DNA of 64,000 nucleotides from Crystallibacter degradans (GTDB lineage Bacteria; Actinomycetota; Actinomycetes; Actinomycetales; Micrococcaceae), in NCBI RefSeq assembly GCF_012952295.1, contig NZ_JABBCH010000006.1, positions 186,001 through 250,000 of the forward strand, in the 5' to 3' direction. Positions 33,357 to 42,119 of this stretch are shown piece by piece. The translations under genes were made by a program, and so were the position numbers. The notes beneath the pieces are model-generated. The model ran no database searches. It was not told the DNA's origin and was given only the letters and a program-made list of their open reading frames with translations. How positions within the stretch are numbered: the stretch's first letter is position 1; each line of letters begins with the position of its first letter.

Positions 33357-36215
33357 CTACTGGCCCGCCACGGTGTAGCTCGACCAGCCCGTGCCGATGA
33401 GCGCGCGCGAAGCCCAGCTGCCCTTGTTCGCCTGGTAGTACCAGAGCCGGCCGTCGCTGCCCCTGGCGATCAGCCCGGCGGTGCCCTCCCCCGCGTAGCG
33501 GTTGGAGGTGACGATGTTGCTCATGGAGTTCCAGCCGGAGCTGCCCACTATCCGGCGGGTCTCGCTGATGAACTTGCCAGAGCCGTTGCCGCGGTAGAGC
33601 TTGAGCTGCCCGGCCGGGGTTTTGGCAACGACGTCCTGCTGCCCGTCGCGGTCCCAGTCCATCGCGGTCAGCGTGTAATCGCTCCAGCCGCTGCTGCCCA
33701 GCATGTACCGCGGGGAAAGCCAGGTGCCGGAGTCGTTGGGGTACACGTAGAGCTTTCCGGTGGAGCTGTTCTTGGCGATCACCACGGGGTACTTATCGCC
33801 GGCCCGCCACTTGGTGACGGTCAGGTCATAGGGCGCCCAGCCGCTGCTGCCGATGGTGTGGCGGCTGAAGCCGCCGTCGCGCTTGGCCTGGTAGTAGTAG
33901 AGCCTGCCGGACTTGGCTTGGGCGATGATGTCGATGTACCCGTCCGCATTCCAGTCCACGGTGTGGATTTCGTCCATGGTGGTCCAGCCGGAGGCGCCGA
34001 TCATGACACGGCTTGAGCCGGTTCCGCTGTGCCCGTAGTTCCAGAGCTGGCCGTGGGAATCGAAGGCCACGATCTCGCCCTGGGACGTGATCGAGGGGCT
34101 GGGCTCCGGGGCGGAGTTGCCCGCCGTGACCTCAACGCTGCCCAGGTTCCGGAAGTCCGCCGACGAGTTGCCCAAGGTGTCCCGCAGCGGATACAGCGTG
34201 ACGTCCCAGGTGCCGGCGGATGCGCCCTCGGGCACGGTCATGGCCCGTTCCCAGGCGCCGTTCTTAACGTCTCCGGAAACGAGTTTCATTTCGCCGAGGC
34301 CCACGGTTTCATCCGTCACCGCATGCTCCAGCGAAACCGATGGCGCCACGGCCCCGGTTCCGTCGGTCACCTGCACCTTGACGGTTACGGTGTCCGTGCC
34401 GTTTGCCAGGTTCAGCGTTTCCGGCGTTACGGTGGAGCCGGCCAGTGATGGTGCGGCGGTGTCAACCTTGATGGCGGCCGCGCTGAAGGCGTGGGACCAT
34501 TCGGTGGTTGAGCCCTGCTGCAGCCCGTAGCCCGGCTGCGCGGCCGCGGTGACCACCACCGTGCCGCTACCCGGGTGGCTGCCGGCAGCTACGGTCTTGC
34601 CGTTTGCCTGGTAGCGGACACCCTCGACCGACGGAACCGTGTAGGCATCGGCGGCGGTGCCGTCCTTGTCGGTGAAAACCACGTCTTTCGGCACCACCTC
34701 GACCACGGGCGGCTCCGGGGTGGGCGACGGGGCGGACCCCACCGCGGCGGCGGCATCCACCAGCCCGGCACCGCAGCCCGCCGTGCAGACGCCCGGCAAC
34801 GGCCGGGCGGTGTCCTTGAGCCGCTGCTCCACGGCGGCCGGTGTCATGGTTCCGCCGGAGCCGGCGATCATCAACGCAGCCACCCCTGCCACGTGCGGCG
34901 CCGCCATGGAGGTGCCCTGCGAGTAGAAGTACGATTCGGCGCCGGGCACGGTGGCGCCGTCGTTCAGCGTGGAAGCGATGCCGCTGGTGAAGTCCGTACT
35001 CATGTCCCCGCCCGGAGCGGTTACATCCACTACCGAGCCGTAGTTCGAGTACTCGGCGCGGTTGCCCTCACGGCCGCTGGCGGCCACGGTGATGACATGC
35101 TCACAGTTCGCGGGGTTGGAGTTCAGCGCGTCCTGGTTTTCGTTCCCGGCAGCGACCACCACGGCGGCTCCGGCGTTGTAGGCGTAATCGATTGCGGCCT
35201 GCGAGGTGTTGGAGCAGGCTCCGCTGCCGCCGAGCGACATGTTCACCACGTCCGCCGGGTTCGGGTTCGCCGGCACACCGGGCACCGTGCCGCCGGCGGC
35301 CCAGATAATGCCGTCGGCGATGTCGGACATGTAGCCGCCGCACGCGCCCAGCGCGCGGACCGGAAGGACCTTCGCGTCGGGGGCCACGCCGGCCACGCCC
35401 TGGCCGTTGCCGGTCACCGCGGCCACGATCCCGGCTACGTGGGTGCCGTGCCAGGACGACCCCGAGCCGCCGGTGTTGGAGCCGCATTCGTAGGCGCCGT
35501 ACCAGTCCCCCGCGTCATGCGCATCGGGGTCGCGGCCGTTGCCGTCGCGGGACATCGCGGGGTCGGAGATCATGTCGTACCCCGGCAGCACGTTCGCGGT
35601 CAGGTCGCTGTGGTTGGTAATGCCGGTATCGACGACGGCGACAACCGCGCCTTCGCCCCGGCCCGTATCCCATGCCCCGGGCACACGCAGTCCGGCCTGC
35701 TCTTCCCAGAAGTTCCACTGCAGTTCGTACAGCTCGTCATTCGGCGCCGCCGCGGCCGGCTGCAGCAGCGGGTCCGGCTCCACGTAGGCAACATCCGGGT
35801 TGGCCTCCAGCCCGGCCACGAGGTCCTCGGATGCGGTGGAGTCCAACGTCGCGGCGGTTTCGATCACTCGCGCCCCGGTGGCGGTGGTCCGCACTTCCTT
35901 GACGGAGATGCCCAGGTCTTTGGCCGTCTTCCCGTAGGCATGGGCGCGGCCGGCGGAACTGCGCCCGGCCTTCTCCTTGAACTTGACGACAAACCGGCCC
36001 GACGCCGGCACATCTTCCCGCTCGAGTCCGGCTTCCGGCGCCATCGGAAGGGGTTCTTCGGTGCCCGCGGGACGGGGCTCCTCCGCGGCTGCGGGACGTG
36101 GTTCTTCGGCGGCAACTGCCGCGGCGGGGAACAGCAAGCCGCCCAGCAGTGCAGCTGCGCAGAACGAGGCGACTCCAGAAGAGAGCGGGCGGGGACGGAG
36201 CTGAGACATAGGCAT
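33357..36215 (-). CDS. Secreted S8 subtilisin-like protease with FG-GAP repeats
   Basis: A 952-residue exported protease. Signal peptide (about 1-36, ending AVAA), an Inhibitor I9-like propeptide (RFVVKFKEKAG), then the catalytic domain with Asp196 (VAVVDTGI), His256 (HGTHVAG) and Ser436 (GTSMAAPH). A beta region (550-690) leads to a C-terminal FG-GAP/VCBS propeller with repeats such as VDWNADGYIDIIA and MDWDRDGQQDVVA. A homologous propeller ends the hydrolase at 43269. The ATG at 36209 has a better ribosome site (AGGA) than 36215. Confidence 0.92.
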   Translation of the reverse strand: MPMSQLRPRPLSSGVASFCAAALLGGLLFPAAAVAAEEPRPAAAEEPRPAGTEEPLPMAPEAGLEREDVPASGRFVVKFKEKAGRSSAGRAHAYGKTAKDLGISVKEVRTTATGARVIETAATLDSTASEDLVAGLEANPDVAYVEPDPLLQPAAAAPNDELYELQWNFWEEQAGLRVPGAWDTGRGEGAVVAVVDTGITNHSDLTANVLPGYDMISDPAMSRDGNGRDPDAHDAGDWYGAYECGSNTGGSGSSWHGTHVAGIVAAVTGNGQGVAGVAPDAKVLPVRALGACGGYMSDIADGIIWAAGGTVPGVPANPNPADVVNMSLGGSGACSNTSQAAIDYAYNAGAAVVVAAGNENQDALNSNPANCEHVITVAASGREGNRAEYSNYGSVVDVTAPGGDMSTDFTSGIASTLNDGATVPGAESYFYSQGTSMAAPHVAGVAALMIAGSGGTMTPAAVEQRLKDTARPLPGVCTAGCGAGLVDAAAAVGSAPSPTPEPPVVEVVPKDVVFTDKDGTAADAYTVPSVEGVRYQANGKTVAAGSHPGSGTVVVTAAAQPGYGLQQGSTTEWSHAFSAAAIKVDTAAPSLAGSTVTPETLNLANGTDTVTVKVQVTDGTGAVAPSVSLEHAVTDETVGLGEMKLVSGDVKNGAWERAMTVPEGASAGTWDVTLYPLRDTLGNSSADFRNLGSVEVTAGNSAPEPSPSITSQGEIVAFDSHGQLWNYGHSGTGSSRVMIGASGWTTMDEIHTVDWNADGYIDIIAQAKSGRLYYYQAKRDGGFSRHTIGSSGWAPYDLTVTKWRAGDKYPVVIAKNSSTGKLYVYPNDSGTWLSPRYMLGSSGWSDYTLTAMDWDRDGQQDVVAKTPAGQLKLYRGNGSGKFISETRRIVGSSGWNSMSNIVTSNRYAGEGTAGLIARGSDGRLWYYQANKGSWASRALIGTGWSSYTVAGQ

Positions 36216-36538
36216 CCTGTCAATGGTGCACCGCTGGGGAGACGGCGCAAAAGCACTTCAAAAACGGAAGCGCCGCGAACGCTTCCGCTATTGATTGTAC
36301 GTTTTATCTCTGACTTCGCACCCCTATGCCAGATCCGCTTCGGTCGAACAACGACGGCGCCTGCCCACCCGCCGTCGTTGTTTGACGCAGGGCTTGGAGA
36401 CTTCACCCGGCGTTGGGCGAGTCGCTATGCCTGCTTCCCCTCCCTGTGGTCTGCCGGTAGTGAAACGTTCACCGGACGCTGGAACAGTGCCATTGGCGGC
36501 GAGAACCGCTGCCAACATCACTCGACCGAAGGATCACG
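36216..36538. other. Divergent promoter region with two hairpins
   Basis: The 323-bp gap between subtilase and phosphoesterase genes holds no coding frame. An 8-bp inverted repeat (CGGAAGCG/CGCTTCCG, 36265-36287) lies close to the subtilase start and an 11-bp perfect one lies at 36349-36380. Promoters for both genes must lie here. Confidence 0.45.
36349..36380. repeat. Perfect 11-bp inverted repeat (ACGACGGCG family)
   Basis: CAACGACGGCG and CGCCGTCGTTG flank 10 bases. It shares its first arm with several terminator-like hairpins in this window, but here lies between divergent genes, where a terminator is not needed. Confidence 0.6.
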
Positions 36539-38356
36539 GTGAACCCCAATACCACCCCGTCCACATCACCTTCTGCCAGACCCATCGCCCTGACCGCCGG
36601 CACGGTGGCGCTGATTTTCTGCGGTGTCCTGCTCTCCCCCGCGGCCACCGCAGCGCCTGACAGCGCTCCCGCCGACACCGGCTGGGCCGCGAACGCCTAC
36701 CGCGGCGGCGTCGAGGTGGTCGAAGGACCGGACGCCGATCAGGAGACGCTCGACGGCAGCGTCTTCGACGACAAGAACAGGAACTCCGTGCAGGATAACG
36801 GCGAGCGCGGCCTCGGCGGCGTGACCGTGTCCAACGGACGAGACATCACCACCACGGACAGCCAGGGCCGCTACGAACTGCCGGCGTTCGAGAACATGAC
36901 CGTCTTCGCCACCCAGCCGCGCGGCTACCAGGTGCCGGTGGACGAGAACAACGTGGCGCAGTTCTACTACCACCACCTGCCCGAAGGCTCCCCGGAGCTG
37001 GAGCACGGCGGCATCGCCCCCACCGGCCCGCTGCCGGATGCGGTCAACTTCCCGCTGGCCCAGAGCCAGCTGACCCAGTCACCCGAGCAGCACTGCCTGA
37101 TCGGCGGCGACATCCAGACCTATACAGAGGAAGAAGTGCCGTACGCCCGGGCCGGCGCCTTCGCCGATCTGGCCGAACGCACCGACTATGCCGGCTGCGG
37201 CGCCCTGTTCATCGGCGACGTGGTGGGCGATGACCCCTCGCTGTACCCGCAGACCCGCGAGCTGACCAGCATGCTCAACGGCCCGGCACGCTTCCTGCCC
37301 GGCAACCATGACCTGGACTTCGACGCCGCCAGCAGCGAGCACTCGTTCGATTCGTTCCGCGCCAACCTCGGCCCGGAGTACTACTCGTACGACGCCGGCA
37401 AAACCCACGTGGTGGCGCTGAACACTGTGGAGTACAAGTCGGGCACGCCGTACAACGGAGCGCTGGACGAGCGCCAGCTCGAGTGGCTGCGCAATGACAT
37501 CGCCCAGGTTCCGGAAAACAAGCTGATCGTCCTCGCCGCGCACATCCCGCTGCTGGACTACGCTGACCAGGGCAGCTCGAAGCACCAGGTCGACCAGGTC
37601 AAGGAGATCTACCAGATCCTCGAAGGCCGCGAGGTGATTGCTTTGGGCGGGCACACCCACAGCATCGAGAACCTGCGCGAAGGCGACTCGATGGTCGGCT
37701 GGTCCGATGTCTTCGGCGTCGATGGCCTGCCATTCACGCACATCACCGCGGGCGCCATCTCCGGCGACTGGTACTCCGGCCGCATGCTGCCCGAGGGCTA
37801 CCCCCTTGCCGTCCAGCGCGACGGCGGTCTGCCCGGCGTGCTCACTCTGGACATCAAGAACACGGACGTCAAGGAGCGCTTCACCGTCCGCGGCGAAGAC
37901 GATTCCCTGCAGATGGCGCTGGGCCTGAACACCCCGCGCTACCGCGGCTGGTACGCCGAGAACGTGGACAACAAGGGCTCCGCGCCGGAGTTCACCGACC
38001 CGCTGACCGTCTCGCAGGAAGACCTGGCAGGCGAGACCTGGCTGACCACCAACTTCTGGATGGGCAGCACCGGCTCGACGATTGACGTAAAGATCGACGG
38101 CGGCGACACCGCCGAGGCGGTCCGCACCCAGCAGATGCAGGGCGAAGGCCAGCTGGTCGGCGCCGAGTGGTCCGACCCAACCGCCGTCCAGGAGCAGCTG
38201 GTCCACGGCGGCAGCCTGGCCGACCGGATGATGCACCTCTGGCGGCTGGAACTGCCCGCCGGCCTCGCCGTCGGCGAGCACACCGCCGAAGTCACCGCGA
38301 CCGACGTCCACGGCCGCGAGTTCACGCAGACCCTGACCTTCGAGGTAACCGAGTAG
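36539..38356 (+). CDS. Secreted calcineurin-like phosphoesterase
   Basis: A 605-residue exported protein. Signal peptide to about residue 39 (ATAAPDS), an SdrD-B-like beta domain (LDGSVFDDKNRNSVQDNGERG, shortened here to the key DDKNRNSVQDNGE), then a metallophosphoesterase domain with GGDIQTY, IGDVVGDD, LPGNHDLDF, AAHIPLLDY and GGHTHSIE, the five metal-binding blocks. A C-terminal beta domain follows. Starts with GTG. It probably hydrolyses phosphate esters outside the cell; substrate unknown. Confidence 0.9.
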   Translation: MNPNTTPSTSPSARPIALTAGTVALIFCGVLLSPAATAAPDSAPADTGWAANAYRGGVEVVEGPDADQETLDGSVFDDKNRNSVQDNGERGLGGVTVSNGRDITTTDSQGRYELPAFENMTVFATQPRGYQVPVDENNVAQFYYHHLPEGSPELEHGGIAPTGPLPDAVNFPLAQSQLTQSPEQHCLIGGDIQTYTEEEVPYARAGAFADLAERTDYAGCGALFIGDVVGDDPSLYPQTRELTSMLNGPARFLPGNHDLDFDAASSEHSFDSFRANLGPEYYSYDAGKTHVVALNTVEYKSGTPYNGALDERQLEWLRNDIAQVPENKLIVLAAHIPLLDYADQGSSKHQVDQVKEIYQILEGREVIALGGHTHSIENLREGDSMVGWSDVFGVDGLPFTHITAGAISGDWYSGRMLPEGYPLAVQRDGGLPGVLTLDIKNTDVKERFTVRGEDDSLQMALGLNTPRYRGWYAENVDNKGSAPEFTDPLTVSQEDLAGETWLTTNFWMGSTGSTIDVKIDGGDTAEAVRTQQMQGEGQLVGAEWSDPTAVQEQLVHGGSLADRMMHLWRLELPAGLAVGEHTAEVTATDVHGREFTQTLTFEVTE

Positions 38357-38366
38357 TCAACCCATC

Positions 38367-38407
38367 GAAGCCGTCCGTCCAGCCAAACCGGCTGGGCGGA
38401 CGGCTTC
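38367..38407 (+). terminator. 18-bp hairpin after the phosphoesterase
   Basis: An 18-bp stem with one G-U pair (arms GAAGCCGTCC... and ...GGACGGCTTC) and a 5-base loop, 10 bp after the stop. Followed by CGTCGTGCC, not a T-run, but the stem is long and stable. Confidence 0.65.
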
Positions 38408-38538
38408 GTCGTGCCGTCGTCGTACTTCACACCGCCGTCGTATTCCACCCCCTGTTTGGTGGATTGACGCGTGGGCTGCGGTGGGTAACTCTGAACGCAC
38501 GCGACGCGACGGTGCGCCGCCTTGGGGAAGGATGCGCC

Positions 38539-39891
38539 ATGAGGATTTTGCACGCCTCCACGGCCGTCGCACTTGCAACAGCCGCTGTGACCGCGCTGTC
38601 CTCCTGTACCCCGGGCGGACCGGAACCACCCGACACCGTCCCCTCTACTTCTGCGGGCTCCACGGGATCCGCCGAGCCCACGCGCGAGCCCCACGAGTCC
38701 TACCGGTCCACCAACTCCTTTGACGCCCAGCTGCCGGACCCGTGGACGGGCGGAGCCTCATGGGTAACCGAGGGCGGGGTGGTCGGCGCGTACGGCCTGG
38801 ACACCGGCATCGCCGCCCTATCCGAAAACGGCATCATGACCGTCTATGACCGGCGCGGCGGCGTAGTCTCACAGTCGGAGGAACCCACGGAGCTCAGGCC
38901 CGAGCAGACCAGGGGCACTGAGGTGGCTCAGCTCTATGAGGGCGGGAAGAAGTTCTTCGCCGTGTTCACCCAGGGAACTCCACCCGAGGCAGCAGGGGCA
39001 AGCCCCTCCCCCGGCGCCCTGGCTGCCGTGATCACCGTTTTCGACGGGGCCAACGGCGAGCTGCTGCACCGGACGTTCCACACGTTCCCCTCCGACGGCG
39101 ACAATGACACCGGGCTGCTCGGACACAGCGGCTCCCTGCATCTGCCGGTCGCCGAGGCTCCGCTGGTCTTCGATCCGGTCAGCGGCGAGTTCGAAACCGT
39201 TGAGGTTCCCGACGGCGATGAATGGATCCTGCGGGTAGACGGGGTGGACGTCTTCAACCGGGTCGATGACCTCGCGGACATGGAGCTTGATGACCGCCGC
39301 CAGCAGGGATACGAAGCGTTCACCGGGGACTGGCGCCATGAGGGGCTCATTGCCATCCCGAACGCGGTTGGCCCGTATATCAATCTGGCCATCGGGAACG
39401 GTGGCGTCGCCACGGACAAGTGCCTCGTTGTCAACGTGCATACCGGCGAAAGCATCGGCGCGTCGGAGCAGTTGAACAACGGGTGCTTACGGACGGGCTC
39501 CAACCACATCCATGGCTTCAATGGGCTCCTGTTTGTGGGGCATCGGGGCCGCGGTTTCGCGTCCTTCGAGGAAGGCACTGTCCTGGTTTCCATGTTCGAC
39601 CCGGAGACCGGGCGGCAATGGGTGGAAAACGCCGACCCGCGCGACACCGAGTCGGAGGACTTCCGCCCTTACTTTGTCGGTGCCGACCGCATCGTCTACG
39701 GCAAGTACGCGGCACCTGGCACCGGTAAGGGGCAGGCGGCCAGCTACGACCCGGCGCTGGGAACGGAACCGCGCCCCTGGCATGCGGGCAAGGAGACGGT
39801 GCTGCCCGCCGCCGTCTCCGGTGACGGGATCGGTGCCTTCCCTGACCTCGGCCGGAACGGGATGGCGTACATCGTGAAGGCCGCCCCTTGA
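38539..39891 (+). CDS. Lipoprotein with predicted beta-propeller
   Basis: A 450-residue predicted lipoprotein: signal and lipobox ALSSC near residue 19-23, a Ser/Thr/Pro-rich linker, then a repeat-rich beta domain with propeller-like blades (ENGIMTVYDRRGGVV, VITVFDGANGEL, NHIHGFNGLLFVGHRG). Start at 38539 follows GGGGAAGG. Function unknown; extracellular attachment is expected. Confidence 0.75.
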   Translation: MRILHASTAVALATAAVTALSSCTPGGPEPPDTVPSTSAGSTGSAEPTREPHESYRSTNSFDAQLPDPWTGGASWVTEGGVVGAYGLDTGIAALSENGIMTVYDRRGGVVSQSEEPTELRPEQTRGTEVAQLYEGGKKFFAVFTQGTPPEAAGASPSPGALAAVITVFDGANGELLHRTFHTFPSDGDNDTGLLGHSGSLHLPVAEAPLVFDPVSGEFETVEVPDGDEWILRVDGVDVFNRVDDLADMELDDRRQQGYEAFTGDWRHEGLIAIPNAVGPYINLAIGNGGVATDKCLVVNVHTGESIGASEQLNNGCLRTGSNHIHGFNGLLFVGHRGRGFASFEEGTVLVSMFDPETGRQWVENADPRDTESEDFRPYFVGADRIVYGKYAAPGTGKGQAASYDPALGTEPRPWHAGKETVLPAAVSGDGIGAFPDLGRNGMAYIVKAAP

Positions 39892-39955
39892 TCCGGGTTA
39901 CAGCACCGCGACGGGCCGACTGGCATTCTGCCAAGGACCCTAATAACGCTTGCCG

Positions 39956-39978
39956 ATAATAACGCGCAGCGTTATTAT
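39956..39978. promoter_or_regulatory. HigA operator palindrome
   Basis: ATAATAACGC-GCA-GCGTTATTAT is a perfect 10-bp inverted repeat, 40 bp before higA. A partial copy (CTAATAACGC) precedes it. HigA antitoxins repress their own promoter through such palindromes. Confidence 0.65.
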
Positions 39979-40005
39979 GACGTCGAGATCACCGATTATC
40001 GCTGA
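39979..40005 (+). pseudogene. HigB toxin C-terminal remnant
   Basis: Reads DVEITDYR and stop, in frame, 13 bp before higA. RelE/HigB toxins end in DVEIxDYH at exactly this position before higA. No toxin body precedes it; the operator palindrome does. This suggests the toxin was deleted. Confidence 0.5.
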
Positions 40006-40018
40006 AAGAGACACCGCC

Positions 40019-40315
40019 ATGGCCACCACTCATGACCCCATCCACCCGGGTGAGATACTGCTGGAAGAGTTTTTGAAGCCTCTAGGAATTAGTCAATATC
40101 GTCTTGCGACCGCAATTTCCGTTCCGCCCCGCCGCATCAACGAGATTGTTCATGGAAAGCGCGGCATCAGTCCTGACACGGCCCTACGACTGGCTCGCGC
40201 TCTGAGAACCTCCGACCGGTTCTGGATGAATCTGCAGACGCGCTATGACCTCAGTGTGGAAGCCATCAAACACGAACAAGAACTCAAGCGCATCCAACCT
40301 CTCCTGAGTGCATAA
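40019..40315 (+). CDS. higA: HigA-family antitoxin
   Basis: A 98-residue Xre-type antitoxin. It opens with HPGEILLEEFLKPLGIS, the HigA hallmark, followed by a helix-turn-helix (YRLATAISVPPRRINEIVHGKRGIS) and the ending FWMNLQTRYDL. Normally it neutralises the mRNA-cleaving HigB toxin encoded just upstream; here only a fragment of higB remains, so it appears orphaned. Confidence 0.88.
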   Translation: MATTHDPIHPGEILLEEFLKPLGISQYRLATAISVPPRRINEIVHGKRGISPDTALRLARALRTSDRFWMNLQTRYDLSVEAIKHEQELKRIQPLLSA

Positions 40316-40328
40316 CGGCGGCCGCCGC

Positions 40329-40805
40329 CTAGTGCTTCCGGCGTCCCCGGGCGCGGTCGGAGCGGTTGTGGATCTTTCCGTCCTCGTGCAGCACCAGGAC
40401 CGGACACGCGGCATGGGATACGCAGGCTGTGCTGACCGAGCCGAGGTGCATGCCGAGGAAGCCGCCGTGTCCCCGCCGCCCGACCACCAGCATGACGGCC
40501 TCCCGGCCTGCCTCGACCAGTAGCTCGGGCGCCGGACCGCGCAATAGCTCGGTGGTCAGGTCTGCCGGCCTATTCCCACCGAAGGCCTGATCCAAGGCGG
40601 CCTCGAGTTCCTTCTTTGTCGAGGCCTCGAACGCCTCGAAATCCGGGGGAACATACCCCTCGTAGATCGCGGGAAAATGCCAGCAGGATATCGCGTGGAT
40701 GGAAGCGTCAAGTGCCGGCGCCAGCCGCGCGGCCATGCGCAGCGCCTCCACCGAGCCCTCGGAACCATCCACGCCCACCACAATTTTTCCGTCTGCCGAC
40801 CCCAT
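40329..40805 (-). CDS. Universal stress protein (UspA)
   Basis: A 158-residue single-domain Usp. VVGVDGSEGSVEAL opens the fold and VVGRRGHGGFLGMHLGSVS is the ATP-binding G-2x-G-9x-G(S) motif. It ends with a basic tail (RARGRRKH). Converges with higA, 13 bp apart. Confidence 0.9.
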   Translation of the reverse strand: MGSADGKIVVGVDGSEGSVEALRMAARLAPALDASIHAISCWHFPAIYEGYVPPDFEAFEASTKKELEAALDQAFGGNRPADLTTELLRGPAPELLVEAGREAVMLVVGRRGHGGFLGMHLGSVSTACVSHAACPVLVLHEDGKIHNRSDRARGRRKH

Positions 40806-40916
40806 CGCCGCTCTCCTTCGTCCTGGATTCCGCCCTGCAACTACAGAATGACAGGGAATACGGAGCGTGGAAAGACGTCGTGGCTCGCGGCGGACACTGC
40901 CGTGCCAAACAACGAC

Positions 40917-40947
40917 GGCGGGTGGCTGCGTTGCGCAGCCACCCGCC
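40917..40947 (-). terminator. Perfect 14-bp hairpin, ACGACGGCG family
   Basis: GGCGGGTGGCTGCG and CGCAGCCACCCGCC flank TTG. On the minus strand it is followed by GTCGTTGTTT, so it can terminate transcripts from the AraC gene or from the decayed gene end at 40970. Confidence 0.75.
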
Positions 40948-40967
40948 TACATGGTCGTCCTGGTTAT

Positions 40968-41005
40968 GCTCAGGAACCGAGCCGCAGGGTCTCCCAGCCG
41001 CCCTG
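40968..41005 (-). repeat. 38-bp direct repeat: copy of the 3' end of the hydrolase gene
   Basis: Identical in 37 of 38 bases to 43267-43304. On the minus strand it encodes QGGWETLRLGS and stop, the last residues of the FG-GAP hydrolase at 43269. The two copies flank the AraC and nitrilase genes in the same orientation. Confidence 0.75.
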
Positions 41006-41026
41006 CTTCGAATCCCGCGCGTACGT

Positions 41027-41947
41027 TTACGCGTGAGGTTGCCACTTCGAAGGCGGGCAGCCGAACTCACGCAGGAACGCGCGGTTGAATGTCGTAGGAT
41101 CCGGAATGCCACAAGCGGCACCGATGGAAGCAACGGTTTGCCCAGGAGCACGGGAAGTCAGCATCGAGGCCGCCCGGCTCAGGCGAAGGCCCCGGACAAC
41201 AGCAGCGGGAGTTTGCCCGATATCGGAAAAGATTGAATGGACCTTGCGCACCGATACGTGGTGTTCCCGGGCGAGCATTTCCACAGTCAGCGCCGGGTTA
41301 CCCAAGTGATCCTTTATATAGGAACGCATTGCGGCCAGCAACGCTGCGTCGCTGTCCCAGCCGTTGCTCTCCAAGCCCGAGAATGAGCGCAGGACCATGG
41401 TCAGCAGTTCGGCACCAGCCCGAGCCATGTCCGGCCGTACGAAGTCATCGATCCCCGTATCTTCGGCCAAACCACGCAGATAGCCGCTGAAAGCGGCCAT
41501 GCCCGGTATCCGGCCGTCGAGCGTGCGACCGCATAGCTCGGAGATCAGCCTGCCCCGGACGCCCAGTCGGTCTCTGCCGACACGCAACACCAGCAGTTCC
41601 TGACCGGCTTGCAGGTGGTCCAAGACGTATGGCCGGTTGGTCTCGTAGAGAGTGGCACAACCGGGATTGATCTGCGCCGCCCTGCCGTGCTGCCTTACCG
41701 TTCCTGAGGACGCCAACTGAAGCGAGAGAAGAACGTCGTCGTTGTCTGAACGCTGCGCCAAACGGTCCGTCCGCTCCACCAGAACCGGCCCCGTACTGAC
41801 TCTGCAGAGGGAGACGTCCTCAGCCAACCGCAGCGGAACCAGGCTGCCCCTAAAAGTCGCATCGGGCGAGGCACAGCGAAGCGGTACGAAATGGCTACTG
41901 GAAATATCCTGCCATCCCGCAATGTCTGAGGCATAAATGGCTGCCAT
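41027..41947 (-). CDS. AraC-family regulator (NitR-like)
   Basis: A 306-residue regulator: an N-terminal AraC_binding_2-like domain and a C-terminal double helix-turn-helix (LTVEMLAREHHVSVRKVHSIF and VASIGAACGIPDPTTFNRAF). Divergent from the nitrilase gene, as NitR is from nitrilase genes in Rhodococcus, so it probably activates it in response to nitrile-related compounds. ATG at 41947 follows AGAGGG; ATG 41953 and GTG 41980 are alternatives. Confidence 0.87.
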   Translation of the reverse strand: MAAIYASDIAGWQDISSSHFVPLRCASPDATFRGSLVPLRLAEDVSLCRVSTGPVLVERTDRLAQRSDNDDVLLSLQLASSGTVRQHGRAAQINPGCATLYETNRPYVLDHLQAGQELLVLRVGRDRLGVRGRLISELCGRTLDGRIPGMAAFSGYLRGLAEDTGIDDFVRPDMARAGAELLTMVLRSFSGLESNGWDSDAALLAAMRSYIKDHLGNPALTVEMLAREHHVSVRKVHSIFSDIGQTPAAVVRGLRLSRAASMLTSRAPGQTVASIGAACGIPDPTTFNRAFLREFGCPPSKWQPHA

Positions 41948-42119
41948 CTTCATCCCTCTTGCTTCCCCAAGCGCCGTCACTGCGGACGTTCAACGCCTAC
42001 GAGGGTACCAACGCCTGCAGGAAATGCACCATGTCGTGCAGAAAACGCCAAGGACAGGTAAGTGTGCTGCGTCATAGTCTCGGAATATCCGATCCATCAG
42101 GGATGAACAAGGAGTAATC

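Noticed and set aside
37079-38311. Long open frame antisense to the phosphoesterase (similar ones oppose iolD, the MFS gene and the spike gene)
   Set aside because: High GC gives long antisense frames; none has a plausible domain or ribosome site, and the sense genes are clear.
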